Source of the DNA: Arachis hypogaea
Lineage: Eukaryota > Streptophyta > Magnoliopsida > Fabales > Fabaceae
Reading direction: 5' to 3'
Length of the DNA stretch: 64,000 bases
NCBI RefSeq assembly: GCF_003086295.3
Contig: NC_092048.1
Location: 43,028,425 to 43,092,424 of the forward strand
Shown here: positions 1 through 8,786 of the stretch, piece by piece
Numbering within the stretch: position 1 is the first letter of the stretch
Layout of the letters: each line of letters starts with the position of its first letter
The notes under the pieces: model-generated
Told to the model about the DNA's origin: nothing
The model's database searches: none
Seen by the model: only the letters and a program-made list of their open reading frames with translations
Position numbers and translations under genes: made by a program

Positions 1-1136
1 CAAGATGAACATCAACCAGTGAATGAGAAGTTCCCAGATGAATATCTTCTCCAAGTCCAACAAGCACCTTGGTTTGCTGATATTGCAAATTACAAAGTTA
101 GAAGGAAGATTCCTCAAGAGTTTACCAGACAACAAGTGAAGAAGCTGCTTAAAGAAGCCAAGAAATTCTTGTGGGATGAGCCCTTTTTATTTAAGAGGTG
201 TTCAGATGGAATGATAAGAAGGTGTGTTCCTGAGAATGAAGTGAGAGACATATTGTGGCACTGTCATGGTTCAGCTTATGGTGGACATTTTGAGCCAGAG
301 AGAATAGCTACTAAAGTGCTTCAAAGTGAATTCTATTGGCCAACCATATTCAAAGATGCCAGAGAGTTTGTACACCAATGCAATGAATGCTAAAGAGCTG
401 GAGGACTAACAAGGAGGAATGAAATGCCTCAAAACTTCATTTCGGAAGTGGAAGTGTTTGATCTCTGGGGCATAGACTTCATGGGACCATTTCCCCCATC
501 ATACTCCTTCAAATACATCTTGGTGGCTGTAGAATATGTTTCAAAATGGGTGGAAGCTATGGCAACCACTACATGTGATGCTAATATAGTTCTACAGTTT
601 CTTAAAAGAAATATCTTCACTAGGTTTGGAGTACCAAAGAGATTTATCAGTGATGGTGGCAGCCACTTTTGTAACAAACCAATGAAAAGCTGCTCCACAA
701 ATATGGAGTAATTCACAAAGTGGCCACACCATATCATCCTCAGACTAATGGCCAGGATGAATTGGCAAATAGGGAGCTAAACAGAATCTTGGAGAAGATA
801 GTTGGGATCACTAGAAAAGATTGGGCAAGAAAATTGGATGATACTCTATGGACATATAGAACAACATTCAAAACTCCAATTGGAAAGTCACTTTTCAGCT
901 AATCTATGGCAAATCCTGTCACCTTCCTGTGGAGCTCAAACACAAAGCTTTCTGGGCTACCAAGCTCCTCAATCTTGACTCTCAAGCAGCAGGAGAGAAA
1001 AGGCTATTGCAACTCAATGAGCTGGATGAGTTCAGATTGGAAGCTTATGAGAATGCTAAGATATACAAAGGAGAGAGCTAAAAGATGGCATGACAAGAAG
1101 ATCACAAGAAAGGAATTTGAGAAGTTTAGAAGTTGA
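1..1136 (+). pseudogene. Athila-like Ty3/gypsy pol, integrase end (decayed)
   Basis: This is the C-terminal part of a retrotransposon polyprotein, entering from the left edge. The zinc-binding H2C2 domain is seen at about 255-390 (WHCHGSAYGGHF, then CNEC). The integrase core follows, with the catalytic aspartates in GIDFMGPF (about 471-495) and ISDGG (about 648-662) and a glutamate in [13 protein letters not shown] (about 737-775). The downstream part (about 905-1130) carries the usual post-core helix YGKSCHLPVELKHKAFW. Integrase would join the element's cDNA to the host chromosome. It cannot work: a TAA replaces the expected glutamine codon after CNEC (391-393), and frameshifts lie near 705 and 895 and probably near 1070. 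The Athila assignment rests on motif wording and on the LTR that follows. RT and RNase H would lie left of the window. Confidence 0.9.
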
Positions 1137-1329
1137 TGACTAGGCTTGGGAAGTTCTGTGGATGGAATAGCTTGAGTGTCTGGGCGGAGTGTTGAGGTGA
1201 CAATGAATTGAGAAACATGAATGATTATGGTTAATGAGACGAGTATAAGCAGACTTGTGCTACGAGCAGTGATCTCCGAGATTGAGTATGTGATTGTGAT
1301 ATGCATTGTTCTCCATCGTAGGGGCTGTG
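1137..1329 (+). other. 3' noncoding tail and polypurine-like tract of the Athila-like element
   Basis: This short stretch lies between the integrase fragment and the LTR. No ORF is recognisable. A G-rich run (AGGGGCTGTG, 1320-1329) directly precedes the proposed LTR start and is the best polypurine tract candidate. Confidence 0.45.
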
Positions 1330-1639
1330 TGATGACAAGTCATCTTATGCTAGTTTTACTAGCAATTTTCATTTGTTTTCATTTGGTTTCATGCATTTCT
1401 TGCACAATAAGTAAATGATTGGAGTGGAATTTTATGTTTATCTTGATTCAATCAAACATTAGTAATTTTGTACAAAATTACAAGATTTATGCAAGAATTA
1501 GGTGATTATTATGAATAATGCAAAACCTTATGATTTTGGTGAGACTTTGATTGCATGTTTGGTTGATTTCAGGTGAAAAAATGAAGAGAAAGAGAGGTAG
1601 TGCAGAATAACGTTGCGCTAAAATAGAGAACGCTACGTT

Positions 1640-2160
1640 CTCTTGCGACACAAACGTGTTCAGGATGCTTACGCGTCGGGCAAAGATTTTTTGAAGACCC
1701 ACGCGTACGCGTGCATGATGCATACGCGTGGATGTGATCAGCGCTCATTTGCAAAGAGAGCGCTACGTTATTTGAATGAGTATTTTAGAGAAAGTTTCGA
1801 ATTTGGGATTGAAGATTTGGTATCGACACGCACGCGTCGATGTAGCATCTTGGAAGAAGCACGCAAACACGTGGGTGGCACGAAAGCTGGGAATTCACAT
1901 TTTGCCATCCACGCGCACGCGCACAGGATGCGCACGCATGGGGAGCGCTCATGGCGCGAACGTAGCGCTCGTTTGAAGAACGCTATCAAGGACGCGCATG
2001 TGTGAATGGTGCGCGCAAGCATGGCTGAGGCTAGAGACAGCAACGACACACACGCATATGGTACGTGTACGCGTCGATGTGCAAAAACGCAAGGGACGCG
2101 CACGCACAAGGGATGCGTACGCGTCAGTAAAAGAACGCTGCGCTCTCTTTCAGAACGCTA
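1640..2160. repeat. GC-rich block of ACGCGTACGCGT-type palindromes inside the LTR
   Basis: Within an AT-rich LTR, this U3 segment holds many short copies of ACGCGT / ACGCGTACGCGT-like words (for example near 1670, 1702, 1723, 1828, 2068 and 2118) mixed with AACGCTACGTTC repeats. The overlapping reading frames here are a by-product of the repeats and are not called as genes. The same motif recurs in other families in this window. Confidence 0.75.
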
Positions 2161-2256
2161 CGTTCCCCTGGAGCTGCAACTAAGTACCAATCCTGACCCA
2201 CTTCATCAGAGGCAAAAAAGCCCACTCCAAGTACTTGATGACTAAATTAGAAAGTG

Positions 2257-2264
2257 TATAAATA
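2257..2264 (+). promoter_or_regulatory. LTR TATA box
   Basis: TATAAATA sits in the LTR about 240 bp upstream of an AATAAA signal, a normal U3/R layout. Confidence 0.6.
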
Positions 2265-4471
2265 GGAGAAAATTTGATTTTAATAGGATCTTCTTTTCAC
2301 CTTCTTATTATTTTTCCTTTTAGTTCTGTTTTAGGAGTTCTGTAGAATTCTGAGATCTGATTTTATTTGCTTTCTATTTTTCCTTCTATTCTTCTTCTTC
2401 TTCTGCATTTTTCTTTTCTGTTTTGGTACTAGAGCAATGCTGAACTAAACCCCAATTTCATTAGAGGGAGGAGCTCTATTGTAATTCCAATGAATCAATA
2501 AAATTCTTCTTCTTCTCAATTAAATTGTGTAGCTATTGGGTATCTTCTGTTTTGATTTTGAATTATTCACTCCAAAAGGGGGTTTAATTCAGTGAATGCT
2601 TGTGTGAGCCTCGGAAGGGGAATCACTTGCATTAGAATTGGAGCTCTATCCTTCACTACTCTCTTGATCAACACTATTCGGGAGGAATTGAGATCTTGAG
2701 AGTTAGTGTGGCTTACGGATGAGAGATATGCACTTCACCTCTTCTCATGATAATTAGATCAAGGAATTAGCAAGATTGATTGTGATTAGAGAGATTGGAT
2801 TGCCAAGGACTTGGGATCCAATCAATTTCAATCCACTATAGATCTACCAAATGATTGAGAAAAGAGTTGAGACCAATTTGATTCATGAAGGATTACAGTA
2901 TCTCTAATCCCTGATGAATCACTTTCTTTGAATTTCTTCACCTTAGAGCTTTCTAATTTACTGCAGTTTGCATTCTGTTTTGATTCCCAGCACCCAAATC
3001 CTTTTATTATTCATGCAATTTAAGTTTCTTGGCAATTTAGATTCTGCAATTTAAATTTCTTTCACTTTAAGATTCTGTTATTTACCTTTCTTGCAATTTA
3101 AGTTTCAGCTCTTTTAATTTCTTGTTCTCTAAGTTTCTGCAATTTAATTCTTCTGCAATTTAAGATTTTGCCAATTTACTTTCTGCACGTTACTTTCTTG
3201 CAATTTACTTGCTGTTAATCAAATTTCTCTCAAATCATCAACTGTTTGCTTAACTAAATTCATCACCAAACTAAAATTGCTCAATCCATCAATCCCTGTG
3301 GGATCGACTTCAGTTTTGTGAGTTTTACTACTTGATGCGACCCGGTACACTTGTCGGTGAGTTTGTGTGGAATCAATTTTCCCTCATCACTGTGGCAGTC
3401 TCCCGCCTACGTTCAGATGTGAAGGTTGTGGCAGTTTCCCGCTCAGGTGACATGCATTGATTTTGTAAGTTGCTATATGCCTTGGACAAGGGTTGTGGCA
3501 GTCTCCCGCTTGTCGAGGTAGCGGTGCCAGCTTAGGGGCCAAGGCAGCCTCCCGCCTACATTGAGATGTGAAGACTGAGGCAGTCTCTTGCTCGTATAAC
3601 CTTCTCTGCCGTCAGAGTGAACTCAGGCACTATAACCCGAAAGAGTGTGCCAGACACTATAACTCGCGGGGCGCAAGAAAGAGTGAACAGGGCACTATAA
3701 CCCCGGTCATGGCAGAAAGGCGACATCCCGGGAATGTGTCGTGCATCTTGAACCGACAAGTAATATCACGAGCCAAATAGGATAGGCATTCATCATATGC
3801 ATCACCTATATGCTTGTCTGCTTTGCTTAATTTCTGTTGTGCCTAAATGTATCACATGTCTACTTGCTAATTGTTCTACTTGCTGTATATGTACTTTATC
3901 TGTACTTTACTTGTTTGCATTACCTATGTTTTCTGCTGGGATTGAGGAGGCTTGGTAGGCGGTAGCGATGGGATCGCATGGCGGATAGGTTGGTGAAGGT
4001 TGTGGGACAGCGGTGTTTTAGTCAAAATTAGAAATCCCTTAAGTTATAATACCCTAATTTATGGTTTGAATTATTTATTTTGTTAACCTTAAATATCTGT
4101 ATCGATGTGAAGTTCTAGGATTGTCTTTGGCGTCCCAGAACCTTATATCTTACATATTGGACACTGTTACCATACTAAGAACCTCTGGTTCTCATACCAT
4201 ATGTTGTTGTTATTTTTCAGATGCAGGTCGTAACCCACTTTGGTGAGTTGCGGGATGGTGACAGAGCGGAGGATCTTTTGCTATCTTTTTGTATTTTGGT
4301 TATTATGATGTAGTTACTCTCTCGTCATTTGCATTTATATAACTTTGTTGCCTTAGAGGCTTTATTTCTGAAAACCTTGAGAGATAGGTTGTTGCTATTT
4401 TGAACTTTAAAACTCTATTGTTTACCTTAGTTATTATTACCTTGTGTATTCTGGATCTATCTACAAGGTTT

Positions 4472-4494
4472 TATATATATATATATATATATAT
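4472..4494. repeat. (TA)n microsatellite
   Basis: Uninterrupted TA run. A second, compound run of CT then TA lies at 4621-4659. Confidence 0.9.
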
Positions 4495-4620
4495 TATGTC
4501 TTGTTCTTTTAGTACCAACGCGTTTAGTTATCATGCATGAACATTTCGCGCTTTGTAATTTCGCTTTATGTGACTTTGAGCTTTTATTCCTTTATCGGAC
4601 TTCTAGTATTACTACTTCTT

Positions 4621-4658
<38 letters not shown>

Positions 4659-4659
4659 G
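4621..4659. repeat. (CT)n(TA)n compound microsatellite
   Basis: A CT run passes directly into a TA run. Confidence 0.9.
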
Positions 4660-5026
4660 TATGGTATGAGTTTTAAAATTGTCATGACACTTTGTTATCC
4701 TTTGCTTTATGGTTAAAGGTAAGGCTTAGGGTGATAGGGTATTATAGCTTAAGTCATAATTCAATTATGGTTTGGTTCTATGACACAAGATTAAGATACA
4801 AATATGTATATATAGAAAGGAATATTATACTAGAAACCTGTGACATGATTTAAAACTTGAGGAAAAGACAATTTTTCAATCGCTCACACTCGACAATGTA
4901 CATATATAAGCACGTCGTAAGAAAGGTAGATAATTAAAAGCTCAAAGGAAGAATAAGAGTAAAGAGACATATATAAGTATATATAAGTATCAACTAGTCT
5001 TGGCCTACAAAGATTAGGCCAGCTAG

Positions 5027-5031
5027 AGTTA
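5027..5031. repeat. Target site duplication AGTTA, left
   Basis: AGTTA at 5027-5031 abuts the left LTR and is repeated exactly at 14645-14649 next to the right LTR. This marks one insertion event. Confidence 0.92.
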
Positions 5032-6718
5032 TGGTATGCGAAATTGTTACTCAGAGGTTGTAAAATTTGTTGTTCGTTCTCTCCCTGGCAATGGCGCCAA
5101 CAAACTGGTGCACAATACCATGGTCCAAACATAACTTCACAACTTCGCACAACTAACCAGCAAGTGCACTGGGTCGTCCAAGTAATAAAACCTTACGTGA
5201 GTAAGGGTCGATCCCACGGAGATTGTTGGTATGAAGCAAGCTATGGTCACCTTGTAAATCTCAGTCAGGCGGATATCAAATGGTTATAGAGTTTTCGAAT
5301 AATAATAATAATAATAAATAAACAGAAAGTAAAGATAAAAATACTTATGTAATTCATTGGTGAGAATTTTAGATAAGCGTATAGAGATGCTTTCTTTCCT
5401 CTGAATCTCTGCTTTCCTGCTGTCTTCATCCAATCAGTCTTACTCCTTTCCATGGCAAGCTTTCTGTAAGGGCATCACCATTGTCAATGGCTACATCCCA
5501 TCCTCTCTGTGAAAAAGGTCCAAATGCTCTGTCACGGCATGGCTAATCATCTGGAGGTTCTCGATCATACTGGAATAGGATTCACCCTCTTTTTGCGTCT
5601 GTCACTACGCCCAGCACTCGCGAGTTTGAAGTTCGTCACAGCCATCCCTTCCCAGATCCTACTCGGAATACCACAGACAAGGTTTAGACTTTTCGGATCT
5701 CAGGAATGGCCATCTATGGGTTCTAACTTATACCACAAAGATACTAATAACTCGGACTCGGTCCCCTGTATTAGATATCTAAGAGATATTCATTCTAGGT
5801 TGTTTGCATGTAGAACGGAAGTGTTTGTCAGGCACGCGTTCATGAGTGAGAATGATGATGAGCGTCACATAATCATCACATTCATCATGTTCTTGGGAAC
5901 GAATGGATATCTTAGAATCAGAATAAGTTGAATTGAATAGAAAAACAGTGGTACTTTGCATTAAATCATGAGGAACAGCAGAGCTCCACACCTTAATATA
6001 TGGAGTGCAGAAACTCTACCGTTAAAAATACATAAGTGATGAAGGTTCAGGCATGGCCGAATGGCCAGCCCCCAACGTGATCAATATGATCCAAAGTTCA
6101 TAAGATGATCCGAAGATGTCTAATACACTAGTAAAAAGTCCTATTTATACTAAACTAGTTACTAGGGTTTACAGAAGTAAGTAATTGATGCATAAATCCA
6201 CTTCCGGGGCCCACTTGGTGTGTGCTTGGGCTAAGCTTGAAGTTTACACGTGGAGAGGTCATTCTTGGAGTTGAACGCTAGTTTGTAACGTGTTTCTGGC
6301 GTTTAACTCCAGACTGCAGCGTAGAACTGGCGTTCAACGCCCTTTTGCGTCGTCTAAACTCGGCCAAAGTATGAACTATTATATATTTCTGGAAAGCCCT
6401 GGATGTCTACTTTCCAAATCAATTGGAAGCGTGCCATTTTGAGTTTTGTAGCTCCAGAAAGTCTACTTTGAGTGTAGGGAGGTCAGAATCCAACAGCATC
6501 AGCAGTCCTTCTTCTACCTCTGAATCTGATTTTTGCTCAAGTCCCTCAATTTCAGCCAGAAAATACCTGAAATCACAAAAAAACACACAAACTCATAGTA
6601 AAGTACAGAAATGTGAATTTAACATAAAAACTAATAAAAACATCCCTAAAAGTAACTAGATCCTACTAAAAATATACTAAAAATAATGCCAAAAAGCGTA
6701 TAAATTATCCGCTCATCA
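5032..6718 (-). repeat. 3' LTR (left) of the 5-14 kb element
   Basis: In element orientation it starts TGATGAGCGGATAA at 6718 and ends GCATACCA at 5032. A TATA box (TATAAATAG) lies at 6141-6149. The U3 part (6270-6350) holds degenerate CTGGCGTT palindromes. A 140-codon open frame at 5509-5931 is matched in the other LTR, but it reads antisense through the LTR and has no protein-like features. Confidence 0.92.
5082..5099 (-). other. Relict primer binding site inside the left LTR
   Basis: On the minus strand this reads TGGCGCCATTGCCAGGGA, two changes from the tRNA-Asp type TGGCGCCGTTGCCGGGGA. It lies inside the LTR and is repeated at 13041-13058 in the other LTR. Confidence 0.8.
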
Positions 6719-7859
6719 CAACACCAAACTTAAATTGTTGCTTGTCCCCAAGCAACTGAAAATCAAATAGGATAAAAAGAAGAGAATATACTATAAATTC
6801 GGAACCATCAATGAAACATAGCTCCAATCCGATGAGCGGGACTTGTAGCTTTTTGCCTCTTGAATAGTTTTGGCATCTCACTTTATCCATTGAGGTTCAG
6901 AATGATTGACATCTATAGGAACTCAGAGTTCAGATAGTGTTATTGATTCTCCTAGTTCAGTATGTTGATTCTTGAACACAGCTACTTTATGAGTCTTGGC
7001 CGTGGCCCTAAGCACTTTGTTTTCCAGTATTACCACCGGATACATAAATGCCACAGACACATAACTGGGTGAACCTTTTCAGATTGTGACTCAGCTTTGC
7101 TAAAGTCCCCAATTAGAGGTGTCCAGGGTTCTTAAGCACACTCTTTTTTTTTGCTTTGGACCTTGACTTTAACCGCTCACTCTCAAGTTTTCACTTGACA
7201 CCTTCACGCCACAAGCACATGGTTAGGGACAACTTGGTTTAGCCGCTTAGGCCAGGATTTTATTCCTTTAGGCCCTCCTATCCACTGATGCTCAAAGCCT
7301 TAGGATCCTTTTTATTACCCTTGCCTTTTGGTTTTAAGGGCTATTGGCTTTTTGCTCTTGCCTTTTGGTTTTAAGAGCTTTTGGCTTTTTCTGCTTGCTT
7401 TTTCTTTTTCTTTTTTCTTTTTTTTTTTGCCATTTTTTTCTGCAAGCTTTTGTATTCACTGCTTTTTCTTAATTCAAGAATCATTTTTATAATTTTTCAT
7501 ATTATCAAATAACATGTCTCCTTGTTATCATTCTTTCAAGAGCCAACATATTTAACATTCTTAAACAACAACTTCAAAAGACATATGTACTGTTCAAGCA
7601 TTCATTCAGAAAACAAAAAGTATTATCACCACATCAAAATAATTAAACTAGTTTCAAGGATGAATTCGAAACCATGTACTTCTTGTTCTTTTGTTTTAAA
7701 AACATTTTTCATTTAAGAGAGGTGATGGATTCATATTCACTACTTTAAGGCATAGACACTTAGACACTAATGATCATGTAATAAAGACACAAAAATAGAT
7801 AAACATTTAACATAAGTAAACAAAAAACAGAAAGTTTAAGAACAAGGAATGAGTCCACC
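6719..7859 (-). other. 3' noncoding tail of the 5-14 kb element
   Basis: There is no credible gene here. Next to the LTR, the minus strand reads AAGTTTGGTGTTG directly into TGATGAGC, the likely polypurine tract (6719-6731). A direct repeat of the CTTGCCTTTTGGTTTTAAG type lies at about 7320-7390, next to a T-rich run (7400-7440). Confidence 0.6.
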
Positions 7860-8173
7860 TTAGTGATGGTGGCATTTTCTCCTTGAGGAACCAATGATGT
7901 CCTTGAGCTCTTCTATGTCTCTTCCTTGTCTTTGTTGCTCCTCCCTCATAGCTCTTTGATCTTCTCTAATTTTATGAAGGATGATGGAGTGCTCTTGATG
8001 TTCCACCCTTAATTGTCCCCAATAATTGTGTGGAAGAAAATGTAACCCCTGAGGTATCTCAGGGATCTCTTGATTTGCAGTCAAATGTTCTACCACTGAG
8101 CTATAGACCCTTGATGGAAGCTTTTTGTCTTCCCTTTCCTCTTTCTAGAGGTTTCTCCGGCCTTAGGTGCCAT
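7860..8173 (-). pseudogene. Remnant of the second ORF (putative plant transposon protein type)
   Basis: The start at 8173 gives MAPKAGETSRKRKGK, matching the first residues of the second ORF at 26264 and 41501. After about 20 codons the frame runs into a tRNA-Cys-like segment (8110 downwards). The sequence beyond it keeps an ORF C-terminus: IPQGLHFLPHNYWGQL, followed by a charged stretch rich in E, R and Q that could form a coiled coil, and ends in CHHH. The centre of the gene, which carries the conserved domain in the 41.5 kb copy, is missing. This is an internal deletion with a tRNA fragment at the joint. The function of the family is unknown. Confidence 0.7.
8046..8110 (-). pseudogene. Captured tRNA-Cys(GCA) fragment
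   Basis: On the minus strand from 8110 this reads GGGTCTA (acceptor 5' strand), TAGCTCAGTGGTAGAAC (D arm), then TTTGACTGCAAATCAAG (anticodon arm with GCA in the loop), all close to eukaryotic tRNA-Cys. After about 8063 the match ends. A CCCTGA/TCAGGG stem stands where the T arm should be, but its loop lacks the TTCRA signature, and no sequence pairs with GGGTCTA. It is thus a 5' two-thirds fragment, not a functional tRNA gene. It sits inside the second-ORF remnant. Confidence 0.72.
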
Positions 8174-8228
8174 CAATGGTTATGGAAAAACAAAAAAGCA
8201 ATACTTTTTCCACACCAAACTTAGAATG

Positions 8229-8247
8229 TTTGCTCGTCCTCGAGAAA
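8229..8247 (-). promoter_or_regulatory. Degenerate hairpin upstream of the second ORF
   Basis: TTTGCTCG-TCCT-CGAGAAA is the decayed form of the inverted repeat found at 26189-26208 and 41429-41448. In all three copies it lies some 50-75 bases before the MAPK start codon. Confidence 0.55.
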
Positions 8248-8398
8248 AAGAAGAAAGGAATAGAAGAAGAAGAAGATGTGAAAGAATCTAGGATTATGAG
8301 GAGGGAAGGTGGGGATCCTGTGGGGTCCACAGATCTTGAGGTGTCAAGGATTTACATCCCTACACCAATTAGGCATGTAAAATGCCTTTGCATGCAAT

Positions 8399-8573
8399 TC
8401 TGGCGTTTAAACGCCGAACTGATGCTTGTTCTGGGCGTTCAACGCCCAGATGCAGCATGTTTCTGGCGTTGAACGCCAGTTCTATGCTTGTTTCTGGCGT
8501 TCAGCGCCAGATCCATGCTCTGTTCTGGCGTTGAACGCCAGCCAGATGCTCCTTACTGGCGTTTAAACGCCAA
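8399..8573 (-). repeat. Array of six CTGGCGTT..AACGCCAG palindromes
   Basis: Six imperfect palindromes begin near 8400, 8433, 8463, 8494, 8525 and 8556, so the spacing is close to 31 bp. The core is CTGGCGTTTAAACGCCAG with changes in the centre and ends. The array lies between the first ORF and the second ORF, as at 25531-25736. Confidence 0.9.
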
Positions 8574-8721
8574 TAAGCCCTTCCTCCAGGGTGTGATTTT
8601 TCTTCTGCTGTTTTTGATTCTGTTTTTGATTTTTCTATTTATTTTGTGACTCCACATGATCATGAACCTAATAAAACATGAAAGAACAATAAAATAAAAA
8701 ATAAAATTAGATAAATAAAAA

Positions 8722-8737
8722 TTGGGTTGCCTCCCAA
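8722..8737 (-). other. Conserved hairpin after the first ORF
   Basis: TTGGG and CCCAA arms flank a short loop (element strand TTGGGAGGCAACCCAA). It lies about 50 bases after the gag-protease stop, following the word AAGAAGCGCTTG. Related hairpins occupy the same place at 25358-25375, 28317-28334, 37960-37975 and 53995-54012. Confidence 0.65.
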
Positions 8738-8786
8738 CAAGCGCTTCTTTAATGTCAATAGCTTGACAGTGGGCTCTCATGGAGCC

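Larger units (their letters stand above)
1330..3389 (+). mobile_element. 3' LTR of Athila-like retrotransposon
   Basis: The proposed LTR begins TGATGACAAGTC at 1330 and ends CCCTCATCA at 3389, giving TG...CA ends. The right part has the usual wording of this LTR group, with GGGATCGACTT near 3301 and ACCCGGTACACTTG near 3343. A TATA box lies at 2257-2264 and an AATAAA at 2497-2502, in the order expected for U3, R and U5. The end is firm by sequence style; the start is inferred because the 5' LTR is outside the window. From 3390 the sequence is of a different kind. Confidence 0.7.
3390..5031 (+). mobile_element. Chromovirus-like LTR/leader remnant (left half)
   Basis: No coding sequence is recognised. 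The block starts with degenerate repeats of GTGGCAGTCTCCCGC (3391-3600). It continues with a segment resembling 50640-51180: both contain a CATACATCATATGCAT-like word, a TGCTGAGAACCTC / ACTAAGAACCTCTGG word, and TTTTTCAGATGCAGGTCG (4214-4231 and about 51141). A decayed LTR end (GGGTATTATA near 4745) is possible. The minus-strand element at 5032-14644 inserted at its right edge, so its continuation is 14650-15691. Confidence 0.45.

Noticed and set aside
1643..2245. Several overlapping frames on both strands rich in Arg, His, Ala and Cys
   Set aside because: These are by-products of ACGCGT repeats in the LTR U3; no frame is favoured.
3556..3780. Overlapping plus and minus frames of about 70 codons
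   Set aside because: They are short, lie in degenerate GTGGCAGTCTCCCGC repeats and show no domain.
5509..5931. A 140-codon open frame conserved at 13462-13890 (142 codons)
   Set aside because: Both lie in the two LTRs of one element and are similar only because LTRs are copies. The frame runs antisense to the element and shows no protein-like composition or domain.
8399..8573. Evenly spaced repeats considered as a CRISPR array
   Set aside because: The units are themselves palindromes with only 12-15 bases between them, lie inside a plant retrotransposon and have no cas genes.
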